DNA of 64,000 bases. Origin: Macrobrachium rosenbergii. Lineage: Eukaryota; Arthropoda; Malacostraca; Decapoda; Palaemonidae. Below are positions 14,568-27,100 of the stretch, piece by piece. The notes under the pieces are model-generated. The model made no database searches, was not told the DNA's origin, and was given only the letters and a program-made list of their open reading frames with translations. Location of the stretch: contig NC_089744.1 in the NCBI RefSeq assembly GCF_040412425.1, forward strand, positions 33,379,743-33,443,742, written 5' to 3'. Positions within the stretch are counted from its first letter, which is position 1. Each line of letters opens with the position of its first letter. Made by a program: the position numbers and the translations under genes.

Positions 14568-14729
14568 CTTTGTAGATTCTTATCCTTTGGTTTCTGGATC
14601 TTTAACAATCCTTTAGTTTCTGGATGTTTATCATCATGCTGTCCTACCATTCCAACTCGCTCTTTTCACTGCCTGGGGCGCTAAATGGCCGGAAGTGCGC
14701 AGTGCTTTGCTTGACAGCCTAAAATTCAT
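14346..14729 (+). repeat. Dispersed repeat family A, copy 2, CT-expanded
   Basis: A diverged copy of the same repeat lies 130 bp downstream of copy 1 in the same orientation. It shares the CGTCAG-GCACCTCA-GTGG-CTGTAGG head and the GCGCTAAATGGCC-like tail. The pyrimidine-rich block in its middle has been replaced by a 90-bp CT microsatellite (14473-14562). Confidence 0.7.
14473..14562 (+). repeat. CT microsatellite inside repeat A
   Basis: CT run of 90 bp at the place where copies 1 and 3 have TTCTCTTTCTTCC or TTCTTTCTTCC. Confidence 0.97.
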
Positions 14730-16256
14730 AAAATAGTCACAATTTTCTTAGGTTGAATTCACCTTGCACGCAGTCAGTAGATCAAATTGATTTTGTAGAA
14801 ATTTAGAATTAGAACAGGTTTTCTGTCATCGGATTCTATGTGAAATCGTACATTGAAAACCTAACTGTTGACTGGCTTAGGTATTTCATGCCATTCATTC
14901 GGTAAATTGTATTGTTCTCGGTCACGAATACAAAACCTTTATGCTCCATATATAGGAACAATTGTAGGGTTTCGCCTTCTCATTTCTGCTGTTTGGATGT
15001 GATAATACCGTAACATCGGAGCTTGATCAAGTTGTACGACGACTTTAGTGGTCTGAACACGTTCCAAAATTCTAAAACCAAATCTGCTCTAACTTTTTAA
15101 AGAACTAACAAAACTAATCGCTATGAATCTCCCTCTAATTTTCTTAGGGAAAAATCTCTCCAATATTTGTTTGGAGAAATAAGACGTGATTTCGGTCACT
15201 ACTTGCACCTGCTGGAGCTTTTCTGCCTCAGTGACACAAAGGTTACACTAGACACTCGACAGGCAGCCGCATTATACCTTTTGATTTACGAGACAATTAC
15301 TTGGTATTCGCCAGATTTTGGACACAATTCATTTCCAGATTAGTACAATGTTGACTCGATAATCTTCTGTACCAGGTTACCAATCTTTTTAGCTTCCGTA
15401 TTATGGTATGGCTGGAAGAGGCTTGATATTGTGGAAATTGTCCTTGTAGACGCAACAAATAACAGCATGTTTGCTGAAGCACTGACTATCATATGATGCG
15501 AGTCTTGTTAGCGATCCTTCATTTCTTGAGAGTAAGCGGCCAAACGTCACATTCGAAGAGAAACGATTAGGCTTCATACAAGTTAAGAGGCCTCTTCATG
15601 ATGAGGGGACTTTAGGAGACAATGGGTGGGCGGATGAAGGAGGGGCTTGCTAAGGTTCGAAGTGTTTCAGGACGTATGCATTACATAACTGGATGAAAAA
15701 TAGTGTTAATTATTCGATCTGTGTGCAGATGGGCCGGTGACCTTCAGGATGTAGCATGCAAATTTAGAAATATAGTATAAATTAATTTCAGATTTGAAGT
15801 TGCTGTTTCGTTATTTGTCCAATCCAAGGTTGGAATAGTAAAGTTTCCGTGGAACTTAGATAAACTTTCCGTGATATCTCAGTTTTGGCGACAGCTTCGT
15901 TACACGATGATAAGCCATAGATTTTATCACAGTTAATCTGCATAAAATGAATCTGTGAAACTCCCAAATACCGAATATTACGTTTCTCCGTAAACAGAGT
16001 AATTACAGTTTTAAGAATCGATGCATCCTGGCCGTTGACATTTTTGTCATCGTTTGGGAAAGCATTGTTTTTGCACAAAATTTTCATCGTCATGAATTAT
16101 AAATTTGGATCGATTTAATTTGGAGACTAGCTTGATAGTTGAGTAGACTTAAACCTCTGAATTGCTGCTTCCAGTTTTAACTTGTCCCCCGTTTCTTTCC
16201 TCTTTCTTTTCACATTTTTCCTCCAGTTTTGCCGGTTCCCGAAAATGGGCATTTTC

Positions 16257-16304
16257 ACTCCCTCGGCGAAAATGCCCGAAAATGGGCATTTTCACCGAGG
16301 GAGT
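16257..16304. repeat. Perfect-type 21-bp hairpin
   Basis: The arms ACTCCCTCGGCGAAAATGCCC (split here for reading as ACTCCCTCGG and CGAAAATGCCC) and their reverse complement at 16284-16304 differ at one base and enclose a 6-base loop GAAAAT. A further GAAAATGGGCATTTTC copy lies just upstream at 16241-16256, so the stem segment is present more than twice. Confidence 0.85.
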
Positions 16305-16440
16305 TTTGGAGTGGGGTGAGAGAGAGTGAGTGAGTGAGTGAGTGAGTTGGGCAGGCAATATTGATTACTCTCTATTTTTCCCCATCTGTAAGTTCGGAGA
16401 AAGTCTGCCCATCGCTCCTTGTACCCTTGAACGTATGAAT

Positions 16441-16444
<4 letters not shown>

Positions 16445-16508
<64 letters not shown>
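16445..16508 (+). repeat. CT microsatellite
   Basis: CT run of 64 bp on the + strand, preceded 120 bp upstream by a short GAGT/GAGA run (16317-16346). Confidence 0.97.
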
Positions 16509-16511
<3 letters not shown>

Positions 16512-17455
16512 AGCTACTTCCTCTCAACCTCCATTCCCAACTCCTCCAAGACAACCGCAACATGAGTAGGCAGTGTGTGAGAGGGAGGGTGTGGAGGGTT
16601 AGGGTGATGACTGTTCTTGCAAAATCTCCCAGCCCCGTCTTCTCTTTCCTCCCTCTTCACCTTTGCTTTCTGAGACTTCCGTTCAATATAATCTGTTATC
16701 CAAAGTAGTTGACTTAAATCAGCGTTTGTGAACAGTTGTACCGATTTTGTGTCGCTGACCATTCCTTCATTTTTTTTTCTTCAAATCCAAGGCTGCTGTA
16801 CAACTATAGGGCTTCTTCGAGTTGACAGGTATAGCTTTCCAAAAGTTACAATAGGGCCCCTAAATGAAAGTTTGATTCATGTTATTCGAATCAGTTTAAT
16901 GCTTTAACGTAAATCAGAATTAGCATACCAACTGTCGACCATTACTAGCTTGTTACGTTTCTCCTCAGACTCCAGGGATGCCGGTCTTAACTCTAGACGG
17001 TATGCTTAAGCCCCAAGTAATCCCACCTTAGCCGTGTTAACTCCTATGGCTTCTGTTCTTTGGACGTCAACTAGAGCACGTGCTTTCTGGTACAAAACAT
17101 GATTCATCAGCGTCGCGCTGCCGACTTAGGTGCACTTAAAGGCAAGGACAATACAGTCTCGAACAGAATACTCTGTGCGCTTTTCGATCATTTGCCCCCC
17201 AGATTGCCTCGGAGATTATTAATCAAAATGCGTTTAATAACTGAAAGATTGTCTTTGTAAAGTGATCACATTTTGATAAGTGTGTGCACCGTAGAGTACC
17301 TTGTCCCCCAGTGATGATATTTTTGAGATTAAATTTGCACGAAGTAATGGAAACCCTACAAAACTGAGTGTTTGCTTAAAGCCTCAGAGTTAGCACGAAT
17401 GAAATCAAGATATTACCAGCCCGGTTGCTGTTTTTTATTTTTTTTTTATTTTTAT

Positions 17456-18050
17456 TTTTTTTTCGCAAAAGAAAACTGTTGAGATGGTTTTGTCTGTCCG
17501 TCCACACTTCTGTCCGCCCTCAGGTCTTAAAAACTACTGAGGCTAGAGGGCTGCAGATTGGTATGTTGATCGTCCACCCTCCAATCGTCTAACATACCAA
17601 ATCGCAGCCCTCTAGCCTCTAGTTTTTATTTTATTTATGGTTAAAATTAGCCATGATCGTGCGTCTGGGAATGCTATAAAGTATACCTTAGTTTTACCCG
17701 ACCACCGAGCTGATTAACAGATCTCCTAGGGCTGGCCCGAAGGATTACACTTATTTTACGTGGCTAAGAACCAATTGGTTACTTAGCAACGGGACCTACA
17801 GCTTATTGTGGAATCCGAACCACGTTATAGCGAGAAATTAATTTCTATCACCAGAAATAGATTCCTCTAATTCTTCATCAGCCGGCCGGGGAATCGAACT
17901 CCGGCCTAGCGAGTTCCAGTCCACAGCTCTACCGACTCACCCAACGAAGAGCTGGGACATGCCACCACTAGGCCGTGGCTGAAATTTTCATAGGCCGCGG
18001 CTCATACAGCATTATACACTGTACAGCGCATTTTTTACTTGTTTTCATAG
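17456..18050. mobile_element. Foldback element split by a SINE-like insert
   Basis: A central palindrome at about 17528-17627 has arms of roughly 38 bp (AACTACTGAGGCTAGAGGGC and its complement) around a shorter inner inverted pair. The left flank carries the TTTTGTCTGTCCGTCCACAC type sequence. The right flank, GGCCGCGGCTCATACAGC to TGTACAGCGC, resumes at about 17950 after the SINE-like insert. I recognise the ensemble as a high-copy decapod foldback repeat; the family name is not known to me. No transposase frame is present. Confidence 0.7.
17681..17955 (-). mobile_element. tRNA-headed SINE, copy 1
   Basis: On the minus strand the unit starts with a tRNA-like head (CTTCGTTGGGTGAGTCGGTA, then GAGTTCGATTCCCCGGCC as a pol III B-box). 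It continues with GATGAAGAATTAGAGGAAT, CCACAATAAGCTGTAGGTCC, CAATTGGTTCTTAGCCACG and a GTTAATCAGCTC tail. A second copy at 35161-35430 matches from head to tail. It sits inside the foldback element, so it arrived later. It is SINE-like because it is short, noncoding and has a tRNA-type internal promoter. Confidence 0.85.
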
Positions 18051-18283
18051 CATATATTTTCCAGTGGAAATCAGCTTCAAATTACCCCCTTGAAATCCTT
18101 GTTTACAGTATAGTTTAGGATAGTAATACGTTATCTTTTATGAGAAGTGTGGGGTTTTTAAAAGGTATGTCTTAAGGTATATAGAGGAGTTTTGCGTAAG
18201 TCGGGGCTTAGGTGAGTGACAAGTTACCTTTATTTTTTTCTTTTTCTTTCTTTAATTTGTCAGCTGAAAACCCTTATGGACAG

Positions 18284-19260
18284 TCAACAGACTATAAATC
18301 CAAGAGGGCTGCAAAGGTAAATCAGGCTGCAGAGGGATAAGTTGCAGGAAAAGGTTATAAGTAAATGAATTTTAGGGAATAGAAAATAAAACCGATACTC
18401 CTGAAAGCAGGAATGAATTTGCTCCCCACTTAACATTTGGAGATCAGAAGATTCGACAACTGCACTAGGCATATTATTCCACCTTTTAGTTGTAGCCAAG
18501 AACAGACTCGTATCAAACAAGTATTAAAACTAATACTAGAAAACGACACACTGCAGCAGCATTATTAGTGTTTCGAGCAAAAAACATGTAGGCCAGGTAA
18601 AGAGTGCAGAAGATGTTTGTCTTTCTAGTGCATTTTATGCAACAAACATAATAAACTCACTTTATTTCTATGCCACAAATCAACATTAAATGTTTGCAAA
18701 ATAAGACCACACTGGACAACAGTACTCCAAACATGGAAGGAGGAAGGTTAAAACTCATAGATATAGCTTCAGCACGAAATATTCGACAACATTTCTGCAT
18801 GATACCAAGTTTTTGAGAAAATGAGGAATCAGTATTACGTATATGGTTTTCAAACGTCAATTATGAAACGTTACACTTAAAAATCTTTTAAAGAATCACA
18901 GACATTTAAAACTACCATTTAAATGTAAATCAGGATGCAAATGCCAGTGTTCTGGATCGACTAGCTATCATACTTACGGCTTTAGAAGGGTAAAGCTTCA
19001 TGCCCCAAAGCCTACTGCACTGATGAATGCGTGCCAGATTTCTATTCAACCACATTCCTAAGGCGCGGAGTAGGGACAACAGCTAGAAGAGTGGCATCAT
19101 CGGCGTATGCAATCACTTTGTTTTCCAGACTTTGCCACATATCACTAGTATAGATAATAAACAGAATGAGTCCAAGAACACCACCTTGAGGTGCACCTGC
19201 AGTGACAATGCTAAAGCCACTAGACTGCCCTCATCACCTACACCTTTTGGATTCTGCCTA
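18284..19260 (-). pseudogene. Non-LTR retrotransposon RT relic
   Basis: Three blocks lie in order on the minus strand. First is a reverse transcriptase core with GAPQGGVLG and YADD (the YADD codons near 19095-19106). Next comes a FENHIRN/FSQKLGI block (about 18760-18855), then a C-terminal TKRWNNMPSAVVESS block (about 18450-18500). These are motifs of jockey/I-type LINE ORF2 proteins. Stops and frameshifts separate the blocks, so the copy is dead. A relic at 62040-62460 has the same motif order and may be the same family. No endonuclease domain or poly(A) end was found. Confidence 0.8.
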
Positions 19261-20493
19261 TTAAAAATTCATTTAATTTAAAATAATAATAAAAGCTCCA
19301 TCAATTCCCGATCGTTTCGTCTTGTAGGTAAGTGTACATCAATGAAAGGATAATTTATCCGTTTAAGCTTTTCCTATTTATTGTATTGATAACTGTATTA
19401 TTCAGTGACACGTGATTTGTGAATAACAAATGGCGTCGCACCTGTTGATTTATAGTTAACTTTTTGATATTTAAGTATTAAGAAAAAATTTCTATAACAA
19501 GTAGTGGATATTTATAAAAAAAAAATATTTCCCCAGAGTGAAAGAAAACTTGCATTCGTGCAAGGGGTCTAGGATACATAGTTTAGTCCTGAATCTGGTT
19601 TGTGTGCGAACGCGCGCTATATCCTCACAAGTAAGATTCAGTGAATGTGACATTTGAATATTTACAGCCTTGGTATGACATCGTGATAGTTCTGGAACTA
19701 TTCTGCTATATTGTCTTTTATTTTGGGATGCTTCAAAATGGAAGGATGTGTTTGCACAGTAACTTTCAGGTTTCATTAAATCATATACTGTGATATATTT
19801 CGTATTTGAAATAACCCTCTTGTTTTAGGATGTTTTATTGCAGCTTATTTATTTTGTGTCAAGTACGTTGCAGAAATGGTGTATGACTCCTGCATTCCTC
19901 GTAGTTGTTGCTTTGCTGTGCGGTTAGTATAAGAAATGTCTAAATATCAGTAAACATTGGGTTCAGTATTAAAAAGGTTGAGGTGTTGCTTGGCTATCCA
20001 CTTGGACTAAAGCGCTATAAGTCATCACATACCGTCAAACAGGATTTTTTTATGAATTAAAGGGTCATATTATAGTATGTCTTGATCTATTCTGTGAGGT
20101 AGGAAGAGTTAATTCTTAAGTGCTTAACCTACCTTGTCCCAGATATGCTGCCTTGGGATGAGGCTTATTGTCCCGACCCAAACCCTCCGGGTGCTTGCGC
20201 TATTGATTTTCGAAAAAATGAGGTTTTTCACCCTATAGGAAAAAGGCACGTTATTCTCTTGTTCCCCGTCATTTGTTCCAGTTTGACGCGTCTGCATCTG
20301 AGGCTGATCGAACATGAGTTTGCGGAGATATTCACCCTGAAAATGTGACATTCATTCTCATACTTTTGGCAGGTGTCAATTTTGTCAGGAGTGGCTTCCT
20401 CCAGGCCCAGATCAATAGTACCGTGTAAATTACAGACGTAAAGAAGAATAAATAAACAGTACTTGATATATCAAAAAAGTATTTCAATATTTC

Positions 20494-20497
<4 letters not shown>

Positions 20498-20566
<69 letters not shown>
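20498..20566 (+). repeat. CT microsatellite
   Basis: CT run of 69 bp on the + strand. Open frames on both strands here are Ser-Leu or Arg-Glu artefacts. Confidence 0.97.
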
Positions 20567-20569
<3 letters not shown>

Positions 20570-21482
20570 AATGATGCGCCCAGCATTCCATTATGAGAGT
20601 AACACTACAAAAGTCAAAAGTGGTCTTCCTGGAGTGTGTTTGCATATGTGCGCGCACGTTCACACGTCCTTGCCTCTCAAATATTTGTTCTTGCCTGCTT
20701 GCTTGGATGCAAAGGAGAAAAAAAAAAAACGCCGAGAGGAAAATGGTGGACAGCAGAAGGGCACTCAAAACTTGCTTTTTAGCATTTTGAAGTGGAGCAC
20801 GTTTTTCATTTCCTGGAACGGATGCAGTTTCTAGGACTTTCAGTTGAGGTGAAGAAATTCATTAAAATACTCGTTTATATTTATATAAGCAAGGAATCGC
20901 TGGAGACGTGATTTTCACCCACCACTACCTGGAGGAGAATGGCCCAATATTGACCCTAAACGTTGGTTCAGCCCTCCCCACCCCCCCAATTCCTCTCTAA
21001 TGACGAGACCAGGAACCAGCACAAGGTGTACGCTGCTTATAGGTCTTTAATTTTTATCAAACCTAAGATTATGTGGCATTAATCATAAATGGAAGTAGAG
21101 AGACCTCGGCCGCTTTGCTAGGGTGAAAAATTAAGTTGCGCGTTAGTGATTTCCCCTGCTTGCAAGATCCTCTCCCTGATGTCCGAAGAATTCCTGGTAG
21201 CTCGCTTGAGATTGCGCGCGCACGTGTACGTGCTCTCACGAACGTATACGCTATGTGGCGACGTACACTATACGTTTTCTGGTGAGTCATAGCTCCTGAA
21301 GAGAGGCAGACGGGTTGGAGAGTAGCTGATGGAGTCTGCTGGAGAGGAGAGAAGGGATGCTCGCTCTCGCTCTCTTCTCTTTTCCCTCGCCTGCAGCTCT
21401 CTTCCTCTCACCTCTTCTCCCTTTTCCTTTTACCCTCACCCGCCACCACTTCCCACGCACTCCTCATGGCTTTCCTATCCCC

Positions 21483-21485
<3 letters not shown>

Positions 21486-21537
<52 letters not shown>
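21486..21537 (+). repeat. CT microsatellite
   Basis: CT run of 52 bp, preceded by 120 bp of imperfect pyrimidine-rich sequence (21360-21485). Confidence 0.97.
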
Positions 21538-21540
<3 letters not shown>

Positions 21541-21860
21541 GGTAACGAACGCAATAAAAGATGTATCTCAAGAGCAATGAATTATAGGAAAATAAACTTT
21601 AAACGTCTTGATCATGTGTGTAGCAGTAAGAATGGATCTTACAAATTTATCGTCGGAAAATGAAACTAGTGACCTCCAACCGTTTTGGGCGATCGTTAGG
21701 GGACACGCTTGGAAGAGGCACACTGCTTTCGTCTTGGTCTTTGAATCTGAAGATTTCAGTGGGAGTAAATGGTAGAACGGGTTAGTTGGAGCACATTTTA
21801 ATCTCCTCAGTCAGTTGATGAGGACAAAGTTGACAATGTTAAGAGAGCAATGTTGATATA

Positions 21861-22105
21861 TAAACAAATCCCCAGTTATGTAAATGTACATATATTTAAA
21901 GATAGATCTGTACAGATAGCTTTCGGGAACCTGTTCAGTTTCCCTTTTCAGTCTCTATTTAAGATAGAGCTGTACACACAGCTTTCGAAATCTGTTCGAT
22001 TCCCCGTTAAAATGGAGATTGAAAAGGGGAATCGAACAGTTCCAGAAAGCTATCTGTACAGATCTAAATTTAAATATATGTACATTTACATAACTGGATT
22101 TGTTT
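21861..22105. mobile_element. MITE-like foldback, 245 bp
   Basis: The outer arms AAACAAATCC...AGTTATGTAAATGTACAT and their complement lie at about 21863-21905 and 22068-22105. The match continues inward through AGATCTGTACAGATAGCTTTC. The left half also holds a tandem duplication: TAGATCTGTACAGATAGCTTTC (21903) and TAGAGCTGTACACACAGCTTTC (21965) are about 62 bp apart. No coding capacity is present. The open frame spanning it is incidental. Confidence 0.8.
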
Positions 22106-23780
22106 CTCCATTTGAAGACTCATGCTATTATGAGTATTTTTTAATGTTACTTGTGTTCATATAGGCAATATGAGCTTTTATAGTTTTCATGCGGAAAAAT
22201 TATTCCTTGGGTGAAATATTTTGTTTTCAAAAGAATAATTTAGCTGCGTGGCAGGTTACCTTCACTGGCAGAATATATGGTTATTTTGCTTACTATTGAT
22301 GAAGCCACTAAGGCAAAGGAAACTAAGCAGAAGGATTTGCACAAACGAGCGATGTCTTCAAGATATGCATTGAAATTTCAGTGTAGAATCCGGCAACACG
22401 TGGTTTGTTCACTTGTTATAAAGTGTTGGCTCAGATGTTACCTTAACTGTACAGGTTGTGTTTGCATTACGTGCAGACTACGTCGATGCTCTGAGGGCCT
22501 TTTCGAGCTGGCTTGAGGAGGTTTCGGTTGACTTGGCTTTTTTATATTTACAGGTCTACAGGTATGGCCTAGATCGAATGATACTGCCAATTGATTGTTT
22601 AACTTTGCGTGCTTTATCTCTTAATCTAAACAGTGTTTCACTACCAAAAGAAAAATGGCAATTTGCCTATGTAGTTACGCAGTGCAGAATTGCCATGGAC
22701 TAAGTAAAACATGACAGTAGTATTAACAATTTTTTTTAATCATCAAAACAGAACAAGTAATACTAAGCTTTAGTAGTAAGGACAGTTCAAACCTCAGGGG
22801 AGAATGTGGTATTGCTATATGAGAACTGCCCTTCCTCAAAGGTTTATCAAAAACACGAGTTAATTTTCATAACAGGTGCAGATTGTAACTTTTTATCTAC
22901 TCAGTTGAAAAAGTTAGGGCTTACTAATAAGTCATTAATATTCACGTGACATCAAAACTAATTAAGTACTATTGGCTTCTTGTTTAAGAAAGATATTTGA
23001 ATTACTGGATGTACATTGCAGTAGACTAGAACTATAGAACACGCATAATTACGTTGAATATGGTGTATACACATCAATGGAGCTAAGATTGAACAAAGAT
23101 TAGGACTAAACGTGGCAACATAATTGTTTGTTCGTTGTTTTGACAGTGGACAGGTGATACCACTGATTGCCGTACGTACTAAACCAAGTAATGTTTTGAT
23201 TGCTTAAGCCGCCCTGTTGAATGGCTCATAATGCTTCGCTTTTAATCCTGCATCCCATCACGAGTCAAAAGGTCAGGAACTTACATTAAAAACCTTCCAC
23301 AGATTGAAATACCAATATATGAAACAAATCTATACGTATAATGATAGCATACACATATTCATCTGAGTAAGACTTAACCAGCAGAATAGAAAGTGCCTGG
23401 ACACTTCAAACAAAGGAATTCCAACACTGGCAGTGAATATTAAAGTATACAGTGAGACGTATAGTCAATGCCTGTTACTATCAAACTGCAACAGAAAACG
23501 CCTATTATACCATAACCAGTCATACGATACAAAACTGAATGAAAGCAAGGGATGTTGCTCTCCAGTTACCCAACATTAAGATTAGCAGTGATTAAAATGA
23601 TCTGCAGATACGTGCTACTGATACTAACTTAACTATTAAATAAACTTGACGAAGAACAGAATTTGGAATATGATCATTCCTTTGGTATATATTTAGTATG
23701 CAATATAAACGGTCAGTAACTTCGTTTATAGTTCAGTACTGTATCTCCCAGTACCTAATTCTTTATGAAAATTAATTGTG

Positions 23781-23990
23781 TGGCCTCATAACGTGGTGGT
23801 AGCGCATCAAGCTCGCAGCCAGGATCCTGCTCAAGTGTTCCCTTCTCGATCCGGACGAGGAGGGACTATTGGGCACGTTCCCCAAATTCCAGTATGCATC
23901 TGTTGACCTCAGCCGAGAATTAGGTACATAGTTGTTAGTCAACTGTTGGGAGTCGCATTTAGGTTGGAGAGAGACGAGAGATAAAACGCT
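23781..23990 (+). mobile_element. Second SINE-like repeat type
   Basis: The segment begins TGGCCTCATAACGTGGTGGTAGCGCATC, a tRNA-like D-arm (A-box) sequence. A degenerate B-box-like TTCTCGATCCGG lies about 60 bp on, followed by a tail with GTTAGTCAACTGTTGGGAGTCG and GAGAGACGAG. It resembles tRNA-derived short repeats of decapods. There is only one copy in the window, so the assignment rests on the head alone. Confidence 0.5.
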
Positions 23991-24076
23991 AGATGCGTGT
24001 TCATTGTTACATCAAAAAAAGTATATTAATGCAATGGGAGGGCCTCGACGGAGGTAATCCTTACCCCACAGGTGTA

Positions 24077-24078
<2 letters not shown>

Positions 24079-24143
<65 letters not shown>
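24079..24143 (+). repeat. CT microsatellite
   Basis: CT run of 65 bp on the + strand, 90 bp after the SINE-like repeat. Confidence 0.97.
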
Positions 24144-24146
<3 letters not shown>

Positions 24147-27100
24147 CGCGGAGTAACTCCCAGCAATATAGTCGTGGACGAGAACAAATTCAGGTTTGCC
24201 GTAGCATCATTAACGATTCATCAAAAGCTACTATTGTTATCACCCTGAACTTTGGTCTTTGTGTCGCCATTTCTAGTCGCTGTTGTTTGCCTATCCCGAA
24301 GCTATAGCGTAATCCTGCTGGAATAACATTTGATGTGAAATTCTGAGCGAATTTCCTATGTGGGGTGTTGCCATGGGCATCCCTTTTTAAAGCCGAAAGG
24401 CGAGTTGGATGTTTATTGTTTACGTTCTGTCGCCCCTGTGTTATTATTTGTACTGGAGGCAATAAGTGGTTAACATTAAGGCTCCGTAAGGTTATATTAT
24501 AGTGACCTTTTGTCACGTTTGATGGTTTGTTTGCTAGAAAAATCTATCTTGTGGATTAGCAGTGCTGGTAATGTAACCTTCTTGAAGGCAGTTTATTGAC
24601 TAAAAATCTGATCAAAATCACCGCACGAGGCTGTCGGGTACTTGGTACCGCCCTTCCTTTTGAGTGTGGCATATACGGGTGGGCATGGGGTAGGGATAAC
24701 GAGGGGACAAGTCATGGGATGGCATGGGGGCAGACTTGCATCCCTGAGGAGTGGGATTGTGGCAACGGTGAGTCAGGGACGACATGATGTTAAGGTAGAC
24801 GTATTTGGTGTAGGAGTTAGTCATGCTGACGGTTGAGAGGTCTCCATGGGGTGGTGTCTTGTGAGGGGGTTGGGCCTCGAGGATAGACCGTGGCGCCTAA
24901 CGATAACAGTGGATGTTTTCAGTAAGATTGTTTTCTTTGGGGTCTTAAAATAAGGCTTCAATTAAATTTGCGAACATAATCGTTCGTTTGTATGCAACTA
25001 AAATTTCGGTTTGGCAGTTTACCAATCTAGATAAAATGAACAGTTATAAACTCATTAGAATTAGATGCAATGGATATTTTGTTGCGTGTTAGCATTTAAT
25101 TTTAAATATTTTTGACAGGTTAGACCGTGACCAGTAAAGAACTTCCCACATAACGCCCAATAACCCACACGTCCTTCTGCCGCTTAACTCGGTAGAAACC
25201 AGTTTGGTGGAATGTTGGGTCTCATGGTATACCAGCTTCGTAGATTTTTCTCAGTATGTTGTTGATTAACGGTACAAATTTGGAATTGTAGTGATTTAAG
25301 AGTAATGTTCCCCTCACGTATTTTGTGGATTTACCGTGGGGAACCTTTGGCATTTTGGATTAAAAAGCGGTGGTAAAAATTTTTTGATTCTTGTATACTT
25401 GGCAGTCTGTGAATAAAGCGTTTGAGGCGACCGTGACATGTCATTCAGTAATAGGATTGTTGCAAATTATTTTGGTTCTTAAGTATACAGTATGTTGCCG
25501 GACCAAGAGGGGTTTATATACCTAGTTGTATAGCGTTGGACTTGGACACTTTATTTTAGATAAAGTTGAATAATAATGTTAAAGACGTCAAGGTTGTTTG
25601 AAGAAGAACCAGACTCTAAAGCAACCCATTTTTTTTGTTTAACAATTGTATTTTTTTAAAGGTACTTGGCTGATACTTTCAGGTTTAGAATATTTTTTTC
25701 ATGAACTAATTATGGTCTAGGTTCTCCATAGTATGCTTTTAAACGAACCCTAATGTCATAAAGACTCGAATTAAAATTCTAAGAATCAGCCGAGATACGT
25801 CATCTGGCGGTGTTTTGTTGTCCAGAATAAAATGAATGTGTACATACGAACAAACGCCAGCAGTGACAAACTTTGAACACCACTGTGACTGGCAGAGATC
25901 GAGGTTAGCTCTCCTGCCCCTCGGAAAAGAAAGTTGTCAGGGCACCCTAGGGTGGGTTATACAGATCCTTAGGTGAGCTTGAAGGTATAGTTTAAAAAAC
26001 AAAAAATTATCATCTGATTTAGTTCTTTTACTATTTAACGTAATAACTCCTCGATCACCCACTTTCGTTTTTACTGTGAATGCTTTCTTCTGCTCTTTGA
26101 CCCATTTCCAAGTAGAGAAACTCTCTTCTGGCACAGGTCACAGCATCACAGGCGACTGTGAAAATGTATCCAGCCTCACCAGCCAACCTGATGGGATTCG
26201 ATATGACCCCTAGGGAAGATTCTTCAAATTCTGTGCTGATGCCAATCGGCTGTGCTCGCAACTTGAGTATGTTAATCGTGGTTTATTGTAAGGCATTTCC
26301 GCAAAGTTGGAAGTTTGATCATTACCCTTGAGTTTCAAGATTTAAGCTTAAAATGTTAAGTTTTATCATTAAATTCTAGATAAGCTTTGGATACGGTTTT
26401 ACCATGTAGAACCTGTACATATATACACTGAAGATCTTGGGAAAAGTGAATTGCAAGTCATTTTTCTCCCGTATTCAAGCAGTAAAACAAAATTAAAATC
26501 GTAGGAAGTACAAAAAGACAGGAAGAGGGCGACTTGACTTCTGCTTAGTTCAACGCCTGGTGGATAGTCTTCCCTAACCCGCCTCCCCTTCACCACGTCT
26601 AGCCTCCTCCCTCCCATGGCCATCTCTCCTGTGTGACCTGTAGGAGGGCCTCCTCCTTCAGACTCCAGCCATACTCAGTGGATGTATAGCTCGCTCAGTG
26701 TTCGAACGACTGCCTTCCTCTTGTCGATCCTGACTACGCCAGCTTTGGGATTTTTTTTTTTTTAAGTTTTCTTCGTTGGCCACTCATTATTGATGAACAC
26801 TCCGGGGGCTATTGTGGAAGATAGTTATATTTAATTAATCTGTCACAGTTTTATTTTAATAACCTGTAACCATCTAATTTTGCATCGGATTTTTATTTCG
26901 TTAATAATGGAGATTTCGTGAAATTATATATCGCATTTTGTGATAATCCGGTCGACGAAGTTGGGGAACCTGCATCAACAGCAATTTCTTAGTGCAGTGA
27001 TCTCGAGTGTTTAGATGATCTGTTGAAAATCATTGAACTGTGAAGTGTGTAGAACTGTATAAAGCCATGGTCAGGTATACACCAGTTGTATTGATATACA

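Noticed and set aside
24596..24836. Three overlapping 63-68 codon frames in a G-rich patch
   Set aside because: Open on both strands because of composition; no family motif and no consistent splice sites.
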